In this document: positions 50,114-58,464 of the stretch, in pieces
Layout of the letters: each line of letters starts with the position of its first letter
Position numbering within the stretch: the stretch's first letter is position 1
Origin: a virus
DNA: 64,000 nucleotides
IMG/VR virus record: IMGVR_UViG_3300032323_002843
Span: 1 to 64,000 of that record
Strand: one strand, 5' to 3'
The notes under the pieces: generated by a model
The model's input: only the letters and a program-made list of their open reading frames with translations
Databases searched by the model: none
What the model was told of the DNA's origin: nothing
Made by a program: the position numbers and the translations under genes

Positions 50114-51316
50114 TTATTGTCCCTTAACTGGGAAACGTGTCCATCCATTTATCCATGTTGGTTTAGATATAGTTTCCATTTCAGCTTTAGTATAGCTTAC
50201 TTCTTTGTTACCTTGTGATAATGCTTTTATTTTTATATCAGCAGCGGTAAACACTGTAGATGTAGATCTAAAGTTTAATAATGGGTCGAATGACTGTACT
50301 TCATTATTTTCAAACTTACTAATACCATCTTTATAAGCTTGTGCTGTTTCATTTGATTCAATACTAAATCCACCTTTTTGATATCCTAATATTTTAGAAT
50401 TAGTCATTGTAAACTGTGTTGCACGTCTCCATCTTAAACCTAGATTGTGGTTTGCTAATGAAGCAGCATCAAATGGTCCAATCAGTACCATACTATTTAA
50501 TTTAGGATGTGTAAATGGTTGAGCGGTTGAGCCTGTACCATCATTATCACATTCTATACCATTTCCAGCATCACCATTATCTACAAATTGTGGATCACGT
50601 TTTGAGATACTGTTTGTTATAGTTCCAGTATAACCAAAATCAAAATCATAATCATCATCTGCAGTAGCAAAAGCATATAAATTTTTAGCATTTACAGTAC
50701 CACCAAAAAATTCAAACGCATCATCGTTAGCATAAATAGTTTGAACATTCTCAATAATTGTTCCACTACCAACACCACCTAATGTTAATGCATTGATTTC
50801 GGAGTTTGGCATTGCTGCAATTCCAGCATATTCAATACGAATAAATTTTAAAACACCACTATTATCTAAATCATTAGTACCACCATAAGGACGACCAATA
50901 CCACCTTCGATAGTTGGTTCTGATGATCTGTTGGTTTTAGCACGGCCTAAAATTACAATACCACCCCAATCGCCAGGAGACCTCTCGCCGACGTTTTTGC
51001 CTGAGGTGAATATAATTGGTTTTGTAGCTGTACCTTCAGCTATAATTTGAGCCCCTCTTTCAATACACAGGGCACCTTTTTCAGCAATATCACTTATAAT
51101 AGTGGTACCTGGTTGGATGATAAGTTTAGCACCATCAGTTATGTAAACATATCCTTTTAAAGTCCATGTTTTGTCTGATGTTAATGTAATTGTTGTGTTA
51201 ATGTTACCGCTTAATGTTGTTGATGTAGGGACATTAATTGGTCCTTCACCTCCACCTAATTCTTTTTTGCAGGAAAATAGTCCAATGATAGCTAATAGTG
51301 TTAATAGCTTTTTCAT
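50114..51316 (-). CDS. Surface lipoprotein paired with TonB-dependent receptor
   Basis: 400 residues. A lipoprotein signal (MKKLLTLLAIIGLFSC) ends at Cys16, followed by KKELGGGEG, an acidic and Gly-rich stretch that could act as a surface-export signal in Bacteroidota. The body has parallel beta-helix features: GYVYITDGAKLIIQPGTTII, GALCIERGAQIIAEGT, PIIFTSGKNVGERSPGDWGG and later NSEINALTLGGVGSGTIIEN. Host genes of this type often sit next to a TonB receptor, as here. Its start overlaps the receptor's stop by ATGA, so the two are translated together. It may bind a ligand and pass it to the receptor. Confidence 0.8.
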   Translation of the reverse strand: MKKLLTLLAIIGLFSCKKELGGGEGPINVPTSTTLSGNINTTITLTSDKTWTLKGYVYITDGAKLIIQPGTTIISDIAEKGALCIERGAQIIAEGTATKPIIFTSGKNVGERSPGDWGGIVILGRAKTNRSSEPTIEGGIGRPYGGTNDLDNSGVLKFIRIEYAGIAAMPNSEINALTLGGVGSGTIIENVQTIYANDDAFEFFGGTVNAKNLYAFATADDDYDFDFGYTGTITNSISKRDPQFVDNGDAGNGIECDNDGTGSTAQPFTHPKLNSMVLIGPFDAASLANHNLGLRWRRATQFTMTNSKILGYQKGGFSIESNETAQAYKDGISKFENNEVQSFDPLLNFRSTSTVFTAADIKIKALSQGNKEVSYTKAEMETISKPTWINGWTRFPVKGQ

Positions 51317-53556
51317 AAGTTTAAGTTTAATGTTAATGAAATTATTTGTTCGTTGTTTGTTTTAATTAAATCACCTTTTGTTTTTTGGTAATAAATGGAT
51401 GGCTGCGCAAACACATCACTTATTGCCAGTTTAAGTTCACCTTTATTTATTTTATGTAAGTATACTACATCTAAAACGTTTCTAGAATTTTCAAATATAT
51501 CAGCATATCCTTGGAAACCAACTGCTGATATTCTATCTCCTACTCTATTATAAGTAATGTTTAATGTTTCTTTTTTCTTGTGTAAATTAATACCACCATT
51601 AATAACGTAATTAGATTGACCTTGCATTTGTCTATTTAATCCTTTTACATTTGAATTCATTAAGGATGTATTAGTATAAAAATCAAACCATCCATTTATT
51701 TTCTTACGAATTTCTATTTCAACACCATATAACACAGCAGATTCTGGGTTAGTGTAGGTTAGTAGTAAATTAGATGGTACTGATCCGTCTGCTACTATTT
51801 GTTCAATTGGTTTGATAAAATTTTTACCAAATAAACTTACAGATATATTTTCACCTGCTTTTGGATATAATTCCCATTTTAAATCTAAATTATATATGTC
51901 AGATTTTTCTAGATTAGGATTACCTAACAATTGTGCATTACGTACAAAATCATAATAAGCAAAATTAGCTACTTCTCTAAATTCAGGACGTGCTAATGTT
52001 TTACTTAATGAAAATCTATACTTTGTTTTTTCTAAATTGTAAGAAAGATTTAATGATGGAAGTGGATCTAAATACTTTCTATTTACATTTACTCTAGTAC
52101 CACTAAAGTCAGCTGTTTGTACATTAAATAAATTGTATTCTGTTCTTAATCCAGTATTTAATTTCCATTTACCAAAATCTTTATCATACATTACAAACCC
52201 ATTAGCTAAATCAAAATCAGCTGTGTATCTATCTGTATTATTAGTAATTTCATTTAACATATCAACAGCATCGTATCTGAATATTCTTGCTTGAAAGTTT
52301 CTTAAGCGTTTAACGTATCCACTTCCAACTTTAATATCACCAAAATCTTTACTAATGCTTCCATTAAAACTATTTTCATCCATTACACTCCAAAAACGAT
52401 ATGTATCTCTCCAAGCAACAGCATAAGGTTCATTTATACCTAATGATTTAGTGATTGGATTAACTCTATAGTCAGGTTGATCACGTAACATTAAATTATG
52501 TCCTAAATTAATATCCCATGTTTTAATTTTAGCATCAAACTGAGTGTTAATAGATGTTTTAATGATATTGTTTGAAGAATTACTTCTAACATTTTGTACA
52601 TTATCAAAATTATCACCATTACGAGTTAAATAAGATTCTTCAACTTGGTTATTAAATAATGTTTTTAAGCTATAACGATTAACTCCTAAATAAGTTATGT
52701 TTAATAATCCATTTAATGATTTTACATTAGTAAATGATGTGTCCTTATATTTGTAAGCTAATTCAGTTGATGATTGATAATCTTGTCTATCAATATAGTT
52801 TAATGAATATGAATTACGAGCTACAGAACTAAATAATACGTTCCAATTATTTTTCTTAACACCAAATGATAAAGCACCATTAGCATTAGGAATAGATATA
52901 AATTCTTTAGCTAATGGAGATGAAATTAACTTAGTATATGCTCTTTTATCTCCGTTTCCACTAATACGAAATTTGTATGTAGAAGGAAAATTAGATGGAA
53001 AATCAACACGTTTAACCAATTTAAAGTTTTGATTTGTAGATATTAATCCATATCCACTACCTAAACTTAAATTAAGAAATTTACTAGATACTTCTTTAGT
53101 TGATACTTGAATTAACCCACCAGCAAAATCACCTGGTAGATTAGCTGTAGATGATTTATTTACAACTATATTATCTATTAAACTAGAAGGTATAATGTCA
53201 AATGAAAATGCTCTACGGTCAGGTTCAGTAGAAGGAAGCAATGTTTTGTTTAACATTGCTAAATTGTAGCGATCAGCTAACCCTCTAACTAATACAAATT
53301 TATCGTTTTGTACCGTGACACCACTTACACGCTTTAAAGCATCACTAGCAGTTCTATCAGGTGTTTTTTTAATAAAATCAATTGATACACCGTCAGATAC
53401 AGCTAGATTATTACGAACAATGTTTATAACAGCAGCTTCAGTGGATTTTTTGCCTGTAGAACGAATTGTTACTTCAGACATTGTTTTATTAAATAAAGTA
53501 TCTTGGGTAAAACCAAAACCAGGACACAATAGTAATAGGACTAATATGTATTTCAT
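51313..53556 (-). CDS. TonB-dependent outer membrane receptor
   Basis: 747 residues. A signal peptide (MKYILVLLLLCPGFGF) is followed by a plug domain: VTIRSTGKKSTEAAVINIVR, TASDALKRVSGVTVQ, FVLVRGLADRYNLAMLNKTL and IDNIVVNKSSTANLPGDFAG. The rest is beta-barrel, with segments such as KYRFSLSKTLARPEFREVAN and NLDLKWELYPKAG. The N-terminal carboxypeptidase-like beta domain found in many Bacteroidota receptors is missing, and I see no clear TonB box. It probably inserts in the outer membrane of the infected cell. Roles could be nutrient uptake, blocking of superinfection, or a decoy. It looks complete. Confidence 0.85.
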   Translation of the reverse strand: MKYILVLLLLCPGFGFTQDTLFNKTMSEVTIRSTGKKSTEAAVINIVRNNLAVSDGVSIDFIKKTPDRTASDALKRVSGVTVQNDKFVLVRGLADRYNLAMLNKTLLPSTEPDRRAFSFDIIPSSLIDNIVVNKSSTANLPGDFAGGLIQVSTKEVSSKFLNLSLGSGYGLISTNQNFKLVKRVDFPSNFPSTYKFRISGNGDKRAYTKLISSPLAKEFISIPNANGALSFGVKKNNWNVLFSSVARNSYSLNYIDRQDYQSSTELAYKYKDTSFTNVKSLNGLLNITYLGVNRYSLKTLFNNQVEESYLTRNGDNFDNVQNVRSNSSNNIIKTSINTQFDAKIKTWDINLGHNLMLRDQPDYRVNPITKSLGINEPYAVAWRDTYRFWSVMDENSFNGSISKDFGDIKVGSGYVKRLRNFQARIFRYDAVDMLNEITNNTDRYTADFDLANGFVMYDKDFGKWKLNTGLRTEYNLFNVQTADFSGTRVNVNRKYLDPLPSLNLSYNLEKTKYRFSLSKTLARPEFREVANFAYYDFVRNAQLLGNPNLEKSDIYNLDLKWELYPKAGENISVSLFGKNFIKPIEQIVADGSVPSNLLLTYTNPESAVLYGVEIEIRKKINGWFDFYTNTSLMNSNVKGLNRQMQGQSNYVINGGINLHKKKETLNITYNRVGDRISAVGFQGYADIFENSRNVLDVVYLHKINKGELKLAISDVFAQPSIYYQKTKGDLIKTNNEQIISLTLNLNL

Positions 53557-53583
53557 TAAATGAATTTAATTCACTTATACGTA

Positions 53584-54369
53584 TTATTCTTTTATTTTAA
53601 CACTTGTTGGTAATAATTCCGTCATAGGTTTAAAATCTGGGTTTTCTAGTTTATATATTTCGTATATATTTTTAAACATTTTAAAATTAGTTTCAATTTC
53701 ATTTACGAACTTTAATTCCCATCCTTTACCTTGTATCTTTCCGTTCTTTCCTTCACCACGAGTATTTGCTTTAACCCATAAGATACCTGTGTGAGTTACT
53801 TTCTCATCGTGTGTTTCATTCCATGCTTGAGCATAAGCAGCTAATTGTAAATCATAAGACGTATGTAAACTGTTCGATGTCTTAAGATCTAGTAACCATA
53901 TGTTATCAAACATTCTAACAACTAAATCCGCTGTACCAGCATATTTGTGTTCGTCTGAGAATAAATGATATTCTGTTGCAATTAATTCTGGTTTATGTGT
54001 GTTCCAAAAATCAGCAAAACGTAAAATCATTTTCCAAACCTCAAGAGAGTACTTAGCACTCCCATCAGGATAAATCCAATTTATTTCTTCTCCATTTAAA
54101 AACGCATCTACAGCTGTGTGTACTTGAGTACCTTCACCTGCTGCTTTAGATGCAATAATATCACTATTATGTCCTACATCTTTCAACCAAGAATGGAAAA
54201 ATTGATTTTTAGGGAAATAATTTAAAACAGATGTTACGGATGGATAATATTCACCATTACGTCTGTAGAATCTACTGTCTAAAACATTAACTTGTTTATC
54301 CCCTTCAGCGTATTCAACAATACGTTTGATTTTAGGATCTTTGATAATGTTTACATTTCTTTCGATCAT
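53584..54369 (-). CDS. RecB/Cas4-like PD-(D/E)XK exonuclease
   Basis: 261 residues. The catalytic set is visible in order: His84 (TQVHTAV), Glu133 (ATEYHLFSDE), Asp148 (GTADLV), Asp161 with Lys163 (LDLKTS), and Gln175 with Tyr179 (QLAAY). This is the core of the RecB/AddB/Cas4 nuclease family. No iron-sulphur cysteines are seen. It is likely involved in recombination or replication fork processing. It is co-expressed with the primase gene through an ATGA overlap. Confidence 0.85.
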   Translation of the reverse strand: MIERNVNIIKDPKIKRIVEYAEGDKQVNVLDSRFYRRNGEYYPSVTSVLNYFPKNQFFHSWLKDVGHNSDIIASKAAGEGTQVHTAVDAFLNGEEINWIYPDGSAKYSLEVWKMILRFADFWNTHKPELIATEYHLFSDEHKYAGTADLVVRMFDNIWLLDLKTSNSLHTSYDLQLAAYAQAWNETHDEKVTHTGILWVKANTRGEGKNGKIQGKGWELKFVNEIETNFKMFKNIYEIYKLENPDFKPMTELLPTSVKIKE

Positions 54370-55307
54370 ATTAATTGTAATTTTTTCTCAAGCAAACTCT
54401 GTAAATTCAGAGGTTTTGTTTGCTCAATTGTGTTAAGAAATTGTTCAAAACCAATTTCATTAGCGTCTTTACCTTCCATTTCTACTAAATACACTTCTTT
54501 ACCATACGACATTAACTGTTCAGCTTGTTTTAAAGCATCTTTTCTAGCATCAGCATCTAAAGCAATATAAATACGATTAACAGAAGATTCGACTAATTTT
54601 TTCATTAGTTTATCATGTAATACTTTACCAAACAAAGGTATAACATTACGTTTGATAGTAAGTGCATCAAATATACCTTCAACAAGTATAATTGGTGCAT
54701 CCCAGTTTATATATAACTCCCATCCAATAACGTCTTTAGCGGATGTAGGAGGATTTTTATATTTTCTTAATGATGGTTCTTTGTAATCACGAGCAATAAA
54801 ATAATTTAGTTTACCTAAACTATCATAAGATGGAATAACAACACGGTATTCATATTTTCCTTCTTTACAAAAACCAATATTATATTTTATAACGTCGTTT
54901 TGTGTAATACCACGTTTTTTTAAAAATTTTAAAGCGTGTTTGGCTTCAATTTGAGCAATTTTATTTTCAACTTCGTCTGATAGTGAAATAAATTCTTTAG
55001 GTAATTCAAGAGCGCCTTGTGCAACGTGTTCTTCTTTTTTAGAAGGAACAATTAAAATATTTAATTCAGCTATTTTATTTTGTGGTGCTTTAATTTTCTT
55101 AAATAATGTAAGCAATGTTTTACCCTTAGCACCACATACCCAACAATGCCAGAAATTTTCACGTTTTGATGTTGTACGTAAACTAATTTCCATCTTATTT
55201 TTGTGATGAGTACAGAATGGACATTTAAAAGCATAATTGCCTTTACTAGTTGATTGTCCTTTACCTAGCACTGATTCGACTAGGAATAATAGAGCTGTAT
55301 TATCCAT
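54366..55307 (-). CDS. DNA primase, DnaG-type
   Basis: 313 residues. A zinc-binding N-terminus (CPFC at 29-32 and CWVC at 55-58) precedes a TOPRIM domain with the glutamate in LVEGIFDALTI (Glu210) and the acidic pair in IALDADARKDAL (Asp251, Asp253). T4 gp61-like primases are similar in size (342). It makes RNA primers for lagging-strand synthesis. The helicase is not in the window. The gene is joined to the RecB-like nuclease but lies within a late structural region, which is unusual for replication genes. Confidence 0.88.
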   Translation of the reverse strand: MDNTALLFLVESVLGKGQSTSKGNYAFKCPFCTHHKNKMEISLRTTSKRENFWHCWVCGAKGKTLLTLFKKIKAPQNKIAELNILIVPSKKEEHVAQGALELPKEFISLSDEVENKIAQIEAKHALKFLKKRGITQNDVIKYNIGFCKEGKYEYRVVIPSYDSLGKLNYFIARDYKEPSLRKYKNPPTSAKDVIGWELYINWDAPIILVEGIFDALTIKRNVIPLFGKVLHDKLMKKLVESSVNRIYIALDADARKDALKQAEQLMSYGKEVYLVEMEGKDANEIGFEQFLNTIEQTKPLNLQSLLEKKLQLI

Positions 55308-55334
55308 AACCTGTAATATACGAAATAATTTTGC

Positions 55335-55766
55335 CTATAACAAGTCTTTGGTAAAAAATTTACCTAATATATTATCGTTATAGGATCTATGACTACCAAT
55401 TAGAACTTCTTCTTTACACTGGTAGTGCATTTCGTAGTATGTTAGTTGTTTTTTAGTTGCGCACTGCTTATATATCCAACATTGGAAATTTTTTTCACCA
55501 TGTTCTTTAATATCAGCGAGTAATTGCTTATTAGAACCCCAATATGTTTTCCAATCGCTTTCAACACGAATAATTTCGTGAGTTGGTTTGCGACCTGGTC
55601 CTGTTTGTTCTGCTAGTTGTTTTTTGGTAAGCTTATACTTTTTATTATTCCAAAACACTTTTTTACCAATATAAAACCTTCCAGTTTTAATATTAGTAAT
55701 TTTATAAACAAAACCATAATATTTTTCGGGATTTATTACATCCCAACTTTTCCATTTAGATGTCAT
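55335..55766 (-). CDS. SegE-like GIY-YIG endonuclease
   Basis: 143 residues. YGFVYKITNIKTGRFYIGKK (residues 17-36) carries both GIY-YIG strands. WKTYWGSNKQLLADIKEHG and TYYEMHYQCKEEVLIGSHRS complete the compact fold, with the expected Arg and Glu. The layout matches the T4 SegE-type family of putative homing endonucleases, from memory. No NUMOD repeats are present, so it differs from the other GIY-YIG gene. It overlaps the small virion gene upstream by 11 nt. Confidence 0.82.
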   Translation of the reverse strand: MTSKWKSWDVINPEKYYGFVYKITNIKTGRFYIGKKVFWNNKKYKLTKKQLAEQTGPGRKPTHEIIRVESDWKTYWGSNKQLLADIKEHGEKNFQCWIYKQCATKKQLTYYEMHYQCKEEVLIGSHRSYNDNILGKFFTKDLL

Positions 55767-56115
55767 ATTTTACAACAAATGTCATGTCCGTATCAGGGGA
55801 TACCATAATTGGTTTACCAAACTTAGCCACAGCTAATAGATTATCATTATCATCGTATAATCCGATTTGAGTAGCATATGTGTAGAAATCTGAGCCTGTA
55901 GCAAAATCTCTTACAGTACTATCGATTGATCCTGTTAAAGTATAACCGCCATTTCCATTAGATACTATATATTGGCTGCCTGATATACGCAGTGTTGAAT
56001 TATAAGATAAATTATAATCACTGTCTTTTACTAAACAACGCACCTCATTTTCATAAACGGTATGTTCGTTTTTGAATGATACTGTAAAAGAACCTGTATG
56101 TACTACTGCTGGCAT
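55756..56115 (-). CDS. Small virion protein sharing C-terminal domain with 59842-60855
   Basis: 119 residues. The C-terminal half (QIGLYDDNDNLLAVAKFGKP, then DTDMTFVVKYDI) is nearly the same as the end of the protein at 59842-60855 (VGMYNDNNELLAIAKLSQP). The start is MPAVVHTGSFTVSFKNEHTV, and the middle has TLRISGSQYIVSNGNGGYTL. It therefore looks like a small beta-structured baseplate or tail protein. It overlaps the GT gene upstream by 13 nt. The ATATTTATATCC ATG sequence is the same 12-nt context as at 27017. Confidence 0.65.
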   Translation of the reverse strand: MPAVVHTGSFTVSFKNEHTVYENEVRCLVKDSDYNLSYNSTLRISGSQYIVSNGNGGYTLTGSIDSTVRDFATGSDFYTYATQIGLYDDNDNLLAVAKFGKPIMVSPDTDMTFVVKYDI

Positions 56116-56735
56116 GGATATAAATATTTATCTAGATTATCTTTCCAAAGAAATTTAGTTACATGTTCATTGTAGTTAGGTTGGTAAAAATATGGACTAT
56201 CTTTAGGAGTTAAAATAACATGATTATTGGATTCCATAGCTAAAAAAAGATCTGTAAATTCCCCTTTTTCTAAAGCCATAGTAGATATGTCCGCTAGTGT
56301 TTGAGCAGACTCAGCATTTGGAACAATGATAACCCCTGGTGCTAATACGTTATATGCTCTATAGTAAAAATCATCATATTCTTCTAATCGAATAGGAGCT
56401 TTCATTCCTCCGCATTCATATGTACTACCAGACCATATTATAGCCAATATATTGTCAGGAATATAGAATTCTTCAGGAGGATTAACAAATACGGCTGAAT
56501 CATCTTCCATATAAATAAAAGGGAATATGTTTATCTTTATTGATTCCTTCATTAGGTTAATAAAATCAATGCTCATTCCGTTTTGTCTAGGATGAGTTTT
56601 TGTATTATAAGGGACTCTATTATATTTTAATCCTAATTCTTTACATTGGTTTTCAATAAATTCTTTTTCTCTAGTATAAAATTCATTATTAGGATAATAA
56701 CCATGAATATCTTTAAATTTTATTATTGTAGACAT
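56103..56735 (-). CDS. Glycosyltransferase-like protein (210 aa)
   Basis: A short GT-A-type enzyme. The likely metal-binding motif is FIYMEDDSAVF (Glu77-Asp79), after the N-terminal TREKEFIENQCKELGLKYNR and SIDFINLMKES. The end (NSHVILTP-like SNNHVILTPKDSPYFYQPNY) resembles an acceptor loop. The size is small for a complete GT2 enzyme, so it may rely on partners. It overlaps the GT6 gene upstream by 13 nt. It probably adds a sugar to a phage or host surface component. Confidence 0.6.
   Translation of the reverse strand: MSTIIKFKDIHGYYPNNEFYTREKEFIENQCKELGLKYNRVPYNTKTHPRQNGMSIDFINLMKESIKINIFPFIYMEDDSAVFVNPPEEFYIPDNILAIIWSGSTYECGGMKAPIRLEEYDDFYYRAYNVLAPGVIIVPNAESAQTLADISTMALEKGEFTDLFLAMESNNHVILTPKDSPYFYQPNYNEHVTKFLWKDNLDKYLYPCQQ
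56120..56127 (-). promoter_or_regulatory. ATATTTAT motif, 4 nt before ATG at 56115
   Basis: Coding strand: AAATATTTATATCC then ATG; the 13 bases before the ATG equal those at 27017. It lies within the end of the GT gene (KYLYP). Confidence 0.5.
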
Positions 56736-57478
56736 ATTTCGTTATTTTGTATATTAATTAATCTATTTTTATTTTCTAATAAAATCTTTTTATGGTTATC
56801 TACATCTAAACCAGGATAACGAGTTTCTCCAATCCCACCTTTATCACTTACTCCAAACATAAATTTTTCACAAGGAACTGTATATGGAGGATTAAAATGG
56901 AAATAAGTATTTATATAACTTTCATCATTTACTCCAGGTTCGTAAGGAATTTTTTTATCTTCTAATTGCCATTCTCTAAGAGTAGTACAAAAATCAATCA
57001 CACGATCTTTTTTACCACCAAAAAATGCACCGTAGTGGTAAGTGTAAGGTAAAGGACTATCTTCAGGAACATATGCTTTTGATTGAGGATTTCTATCAAA
57101 ACCAGCTCCGTTTTTTAGCCAATCTCTATTACCATAATGTTCACCACCTACTAAGTCTCCAAGAAACCATTCGTCGGTAAAACCTGCATTTATATTAGTA
57201 TCAGCATCAAAATAATATAAATAATCACTTTTACAATTAGATAAATTAATTATATTTTTGAATTTTGAATTAGTACCATCTACCCAACTAGTATGTTGTT
57301 CATGATGGTATTCTACATCAATATTATCTGGTAGATATGGTTTAGGATCTGTATCTGAGAAGAAATAAAATGTAATTTGCTTATCACCTTTATAGTAATG
57401 TGCAAATCTTTTTACAAATCTAATTCCTAAAACAAAATATGCATTTGTAGCTAGTATAACGATTCCTATATTAGACAT
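56723..57478 (-). CDS. GT6-family glycosyltransferase
   Basis: 251 residues. The DxD motif is FDADTN (Asp91, Asp93). The GT6 acceptor and catalytic region is in TYHYGAFFGGKKDRVIDFC and GVNDESYINTYFHFNPP (187-200), which resembles the WHDESHLNKYF segment of ABO-type transferases. WELL-like IPYEPG also fits. Bacterial and phage GT6 enzymes are known, including one in cyanophage P-SSM2, from memory. They add Gal or GalNAc in alpha-1,3 linkage. It may decorate a virion glycan or change host surface sugars. Confidence 0.82.
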   Translation of the reverse strand: MSNIGIVILATNAYFVLGIRFVKRFAHYYKGDKQITFYFFSDTDPKPYLPDNIDVEYHHEQHTSWVDGTNSKFKNIINLSNCKSDYLYYFDADTNINAGFTDEWFLGDLVGGEHYGNRDWLKNGAGFDRNPQSKAYVPEDSPLPYTYHYGAFFGGKKDRVIDFCTTLREWQLEDKKIPYEPGVNDESYINTYFHFNPPYTVPCEKFMFGVSDKGGIGETRYPGLDVDNHKKILLENKNRLINIQNNEICLQ

Positions 57479-58422
57479 GATTTCTGGGCTGTTTCTTTAA
57501 TTTCATTAAAATATAATTTAGAACAAAATTGTTCATCAAATGTGTCTTCAATATTGTATGGTAGTTGTTGTTGGTATATTCCTTTGTAAAAATGTTTTCC
57601 TGTTCCTGTCACACCAGCATTGTGAAATATAGTTGTTTCTTCCCATCTGTGTTTTGGGTCAGTAGCCCAACTAAAATCCATTTCAGGTACTACTTTAGTT
57701 TCGTTTCCTAACATCCATCCATTCCAAAGAACAGCCCACATATCAGCACACCATATTTGAAGTTCATGGTATGTTGGGTTTGCTGCTTTTTTAATATTAT
57801 TTAATTCAGTTATTTCTTTAAATAGTTTTTCACTATCGCGTTCAACAAATTCCCAGAATGCCCAATCAACATTTTTCATTAGATATTGAGCACCCCCTGA
57901 ATTTGAATTCATTAAGCGTGGAATTAATGGGTTCATTTTAGTAATTTCACACATTTTATCATATACATCTAATCCTTTAGATATGATATAATCATAATTA
58001 ATGTATGAATTTGTATTGCTTAAATACCAAATTTTATCGCTTAAAAACGCATTAAAATCAGGCTTACGAGTAAATACAATATCACAATCATGATAGAAGA
58101 TCGCCTCAGATTCCAATTGAGGATGCGCTTTAAAGTGCTGTTTTAATATATTAGGGCGTACAGACGAAATATAGTATATAGGTTGTTCTCTAGTATCTTG
58201 ATAAAAGAAGAAACGAACCTGATTGTAATGTGCTGCTAGTTTATCCCAAGCATCAACATTAGCTTGAACTGATGTAGTTAAGTCGTTTGGATTCCAAGCA
58301 ACAAGAATATCAATGTTGTTTGGGTTAATTCCATGTTTAATAAAATTATTAATCATTACTTCAACCTGCCAGGCATAATAAAGTAGCCTTGGTTGTACAC
58401 AAATGTAGCGTAGATTTTTCAT
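57466..58422 (-). CDS. Glycosyltransferase-like protein (318 aa)
   Basis: GT-A fold features: FYHDCDIVFTRKPDFNAFL (Asp112, Asp114 as DxD) after a Rossmann-like start (YICVQPRLLYYAWQVEVM, then NNIDILVAWNPND). The C-terminal part has NSGGAQYLMKNVDWAFWEFV and TIFHNAGVTG, where His may act in the site. It is close in type to the small GT genes that follow. Together they suggest assembly of a short glycan. The gene is separated by 42 nt from the Thr-rich virion protein gene upstream. Confidence 0.72.
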   Translation of the reverse strand: MKNLRYICVQPRLLYYAWQVEVMINNFIKHGINPNNIDILVAWNPNDLTTSVQANVDAWDKLAAHYNQVRFFFYQDTREQPIYYISSVRPNILKQHFKAHPQLESEAIFYHDCDIVFTRKPDFNAFLSDKIWYLSNTNSYINYDYIISKGLDVYDKMCEITKMNPLIPRLMNSNSGGAQYLMKNVDWAFWEFVERDSEKLFKEITELNNIKKAANPTYHELQIWCADMWAVLWNGWMLGNETKVVPEMDFSWATDPKHRWEETTIFHNAGVTGTGKHFYKGIYQQQLPYNIEDTFDEQFCSKLYFNEIKETAQKSCLI

Positions 58423-58464
58423 AACCTAATATAAGTAATTTAATTTATAATTCCAAATTGTTTA

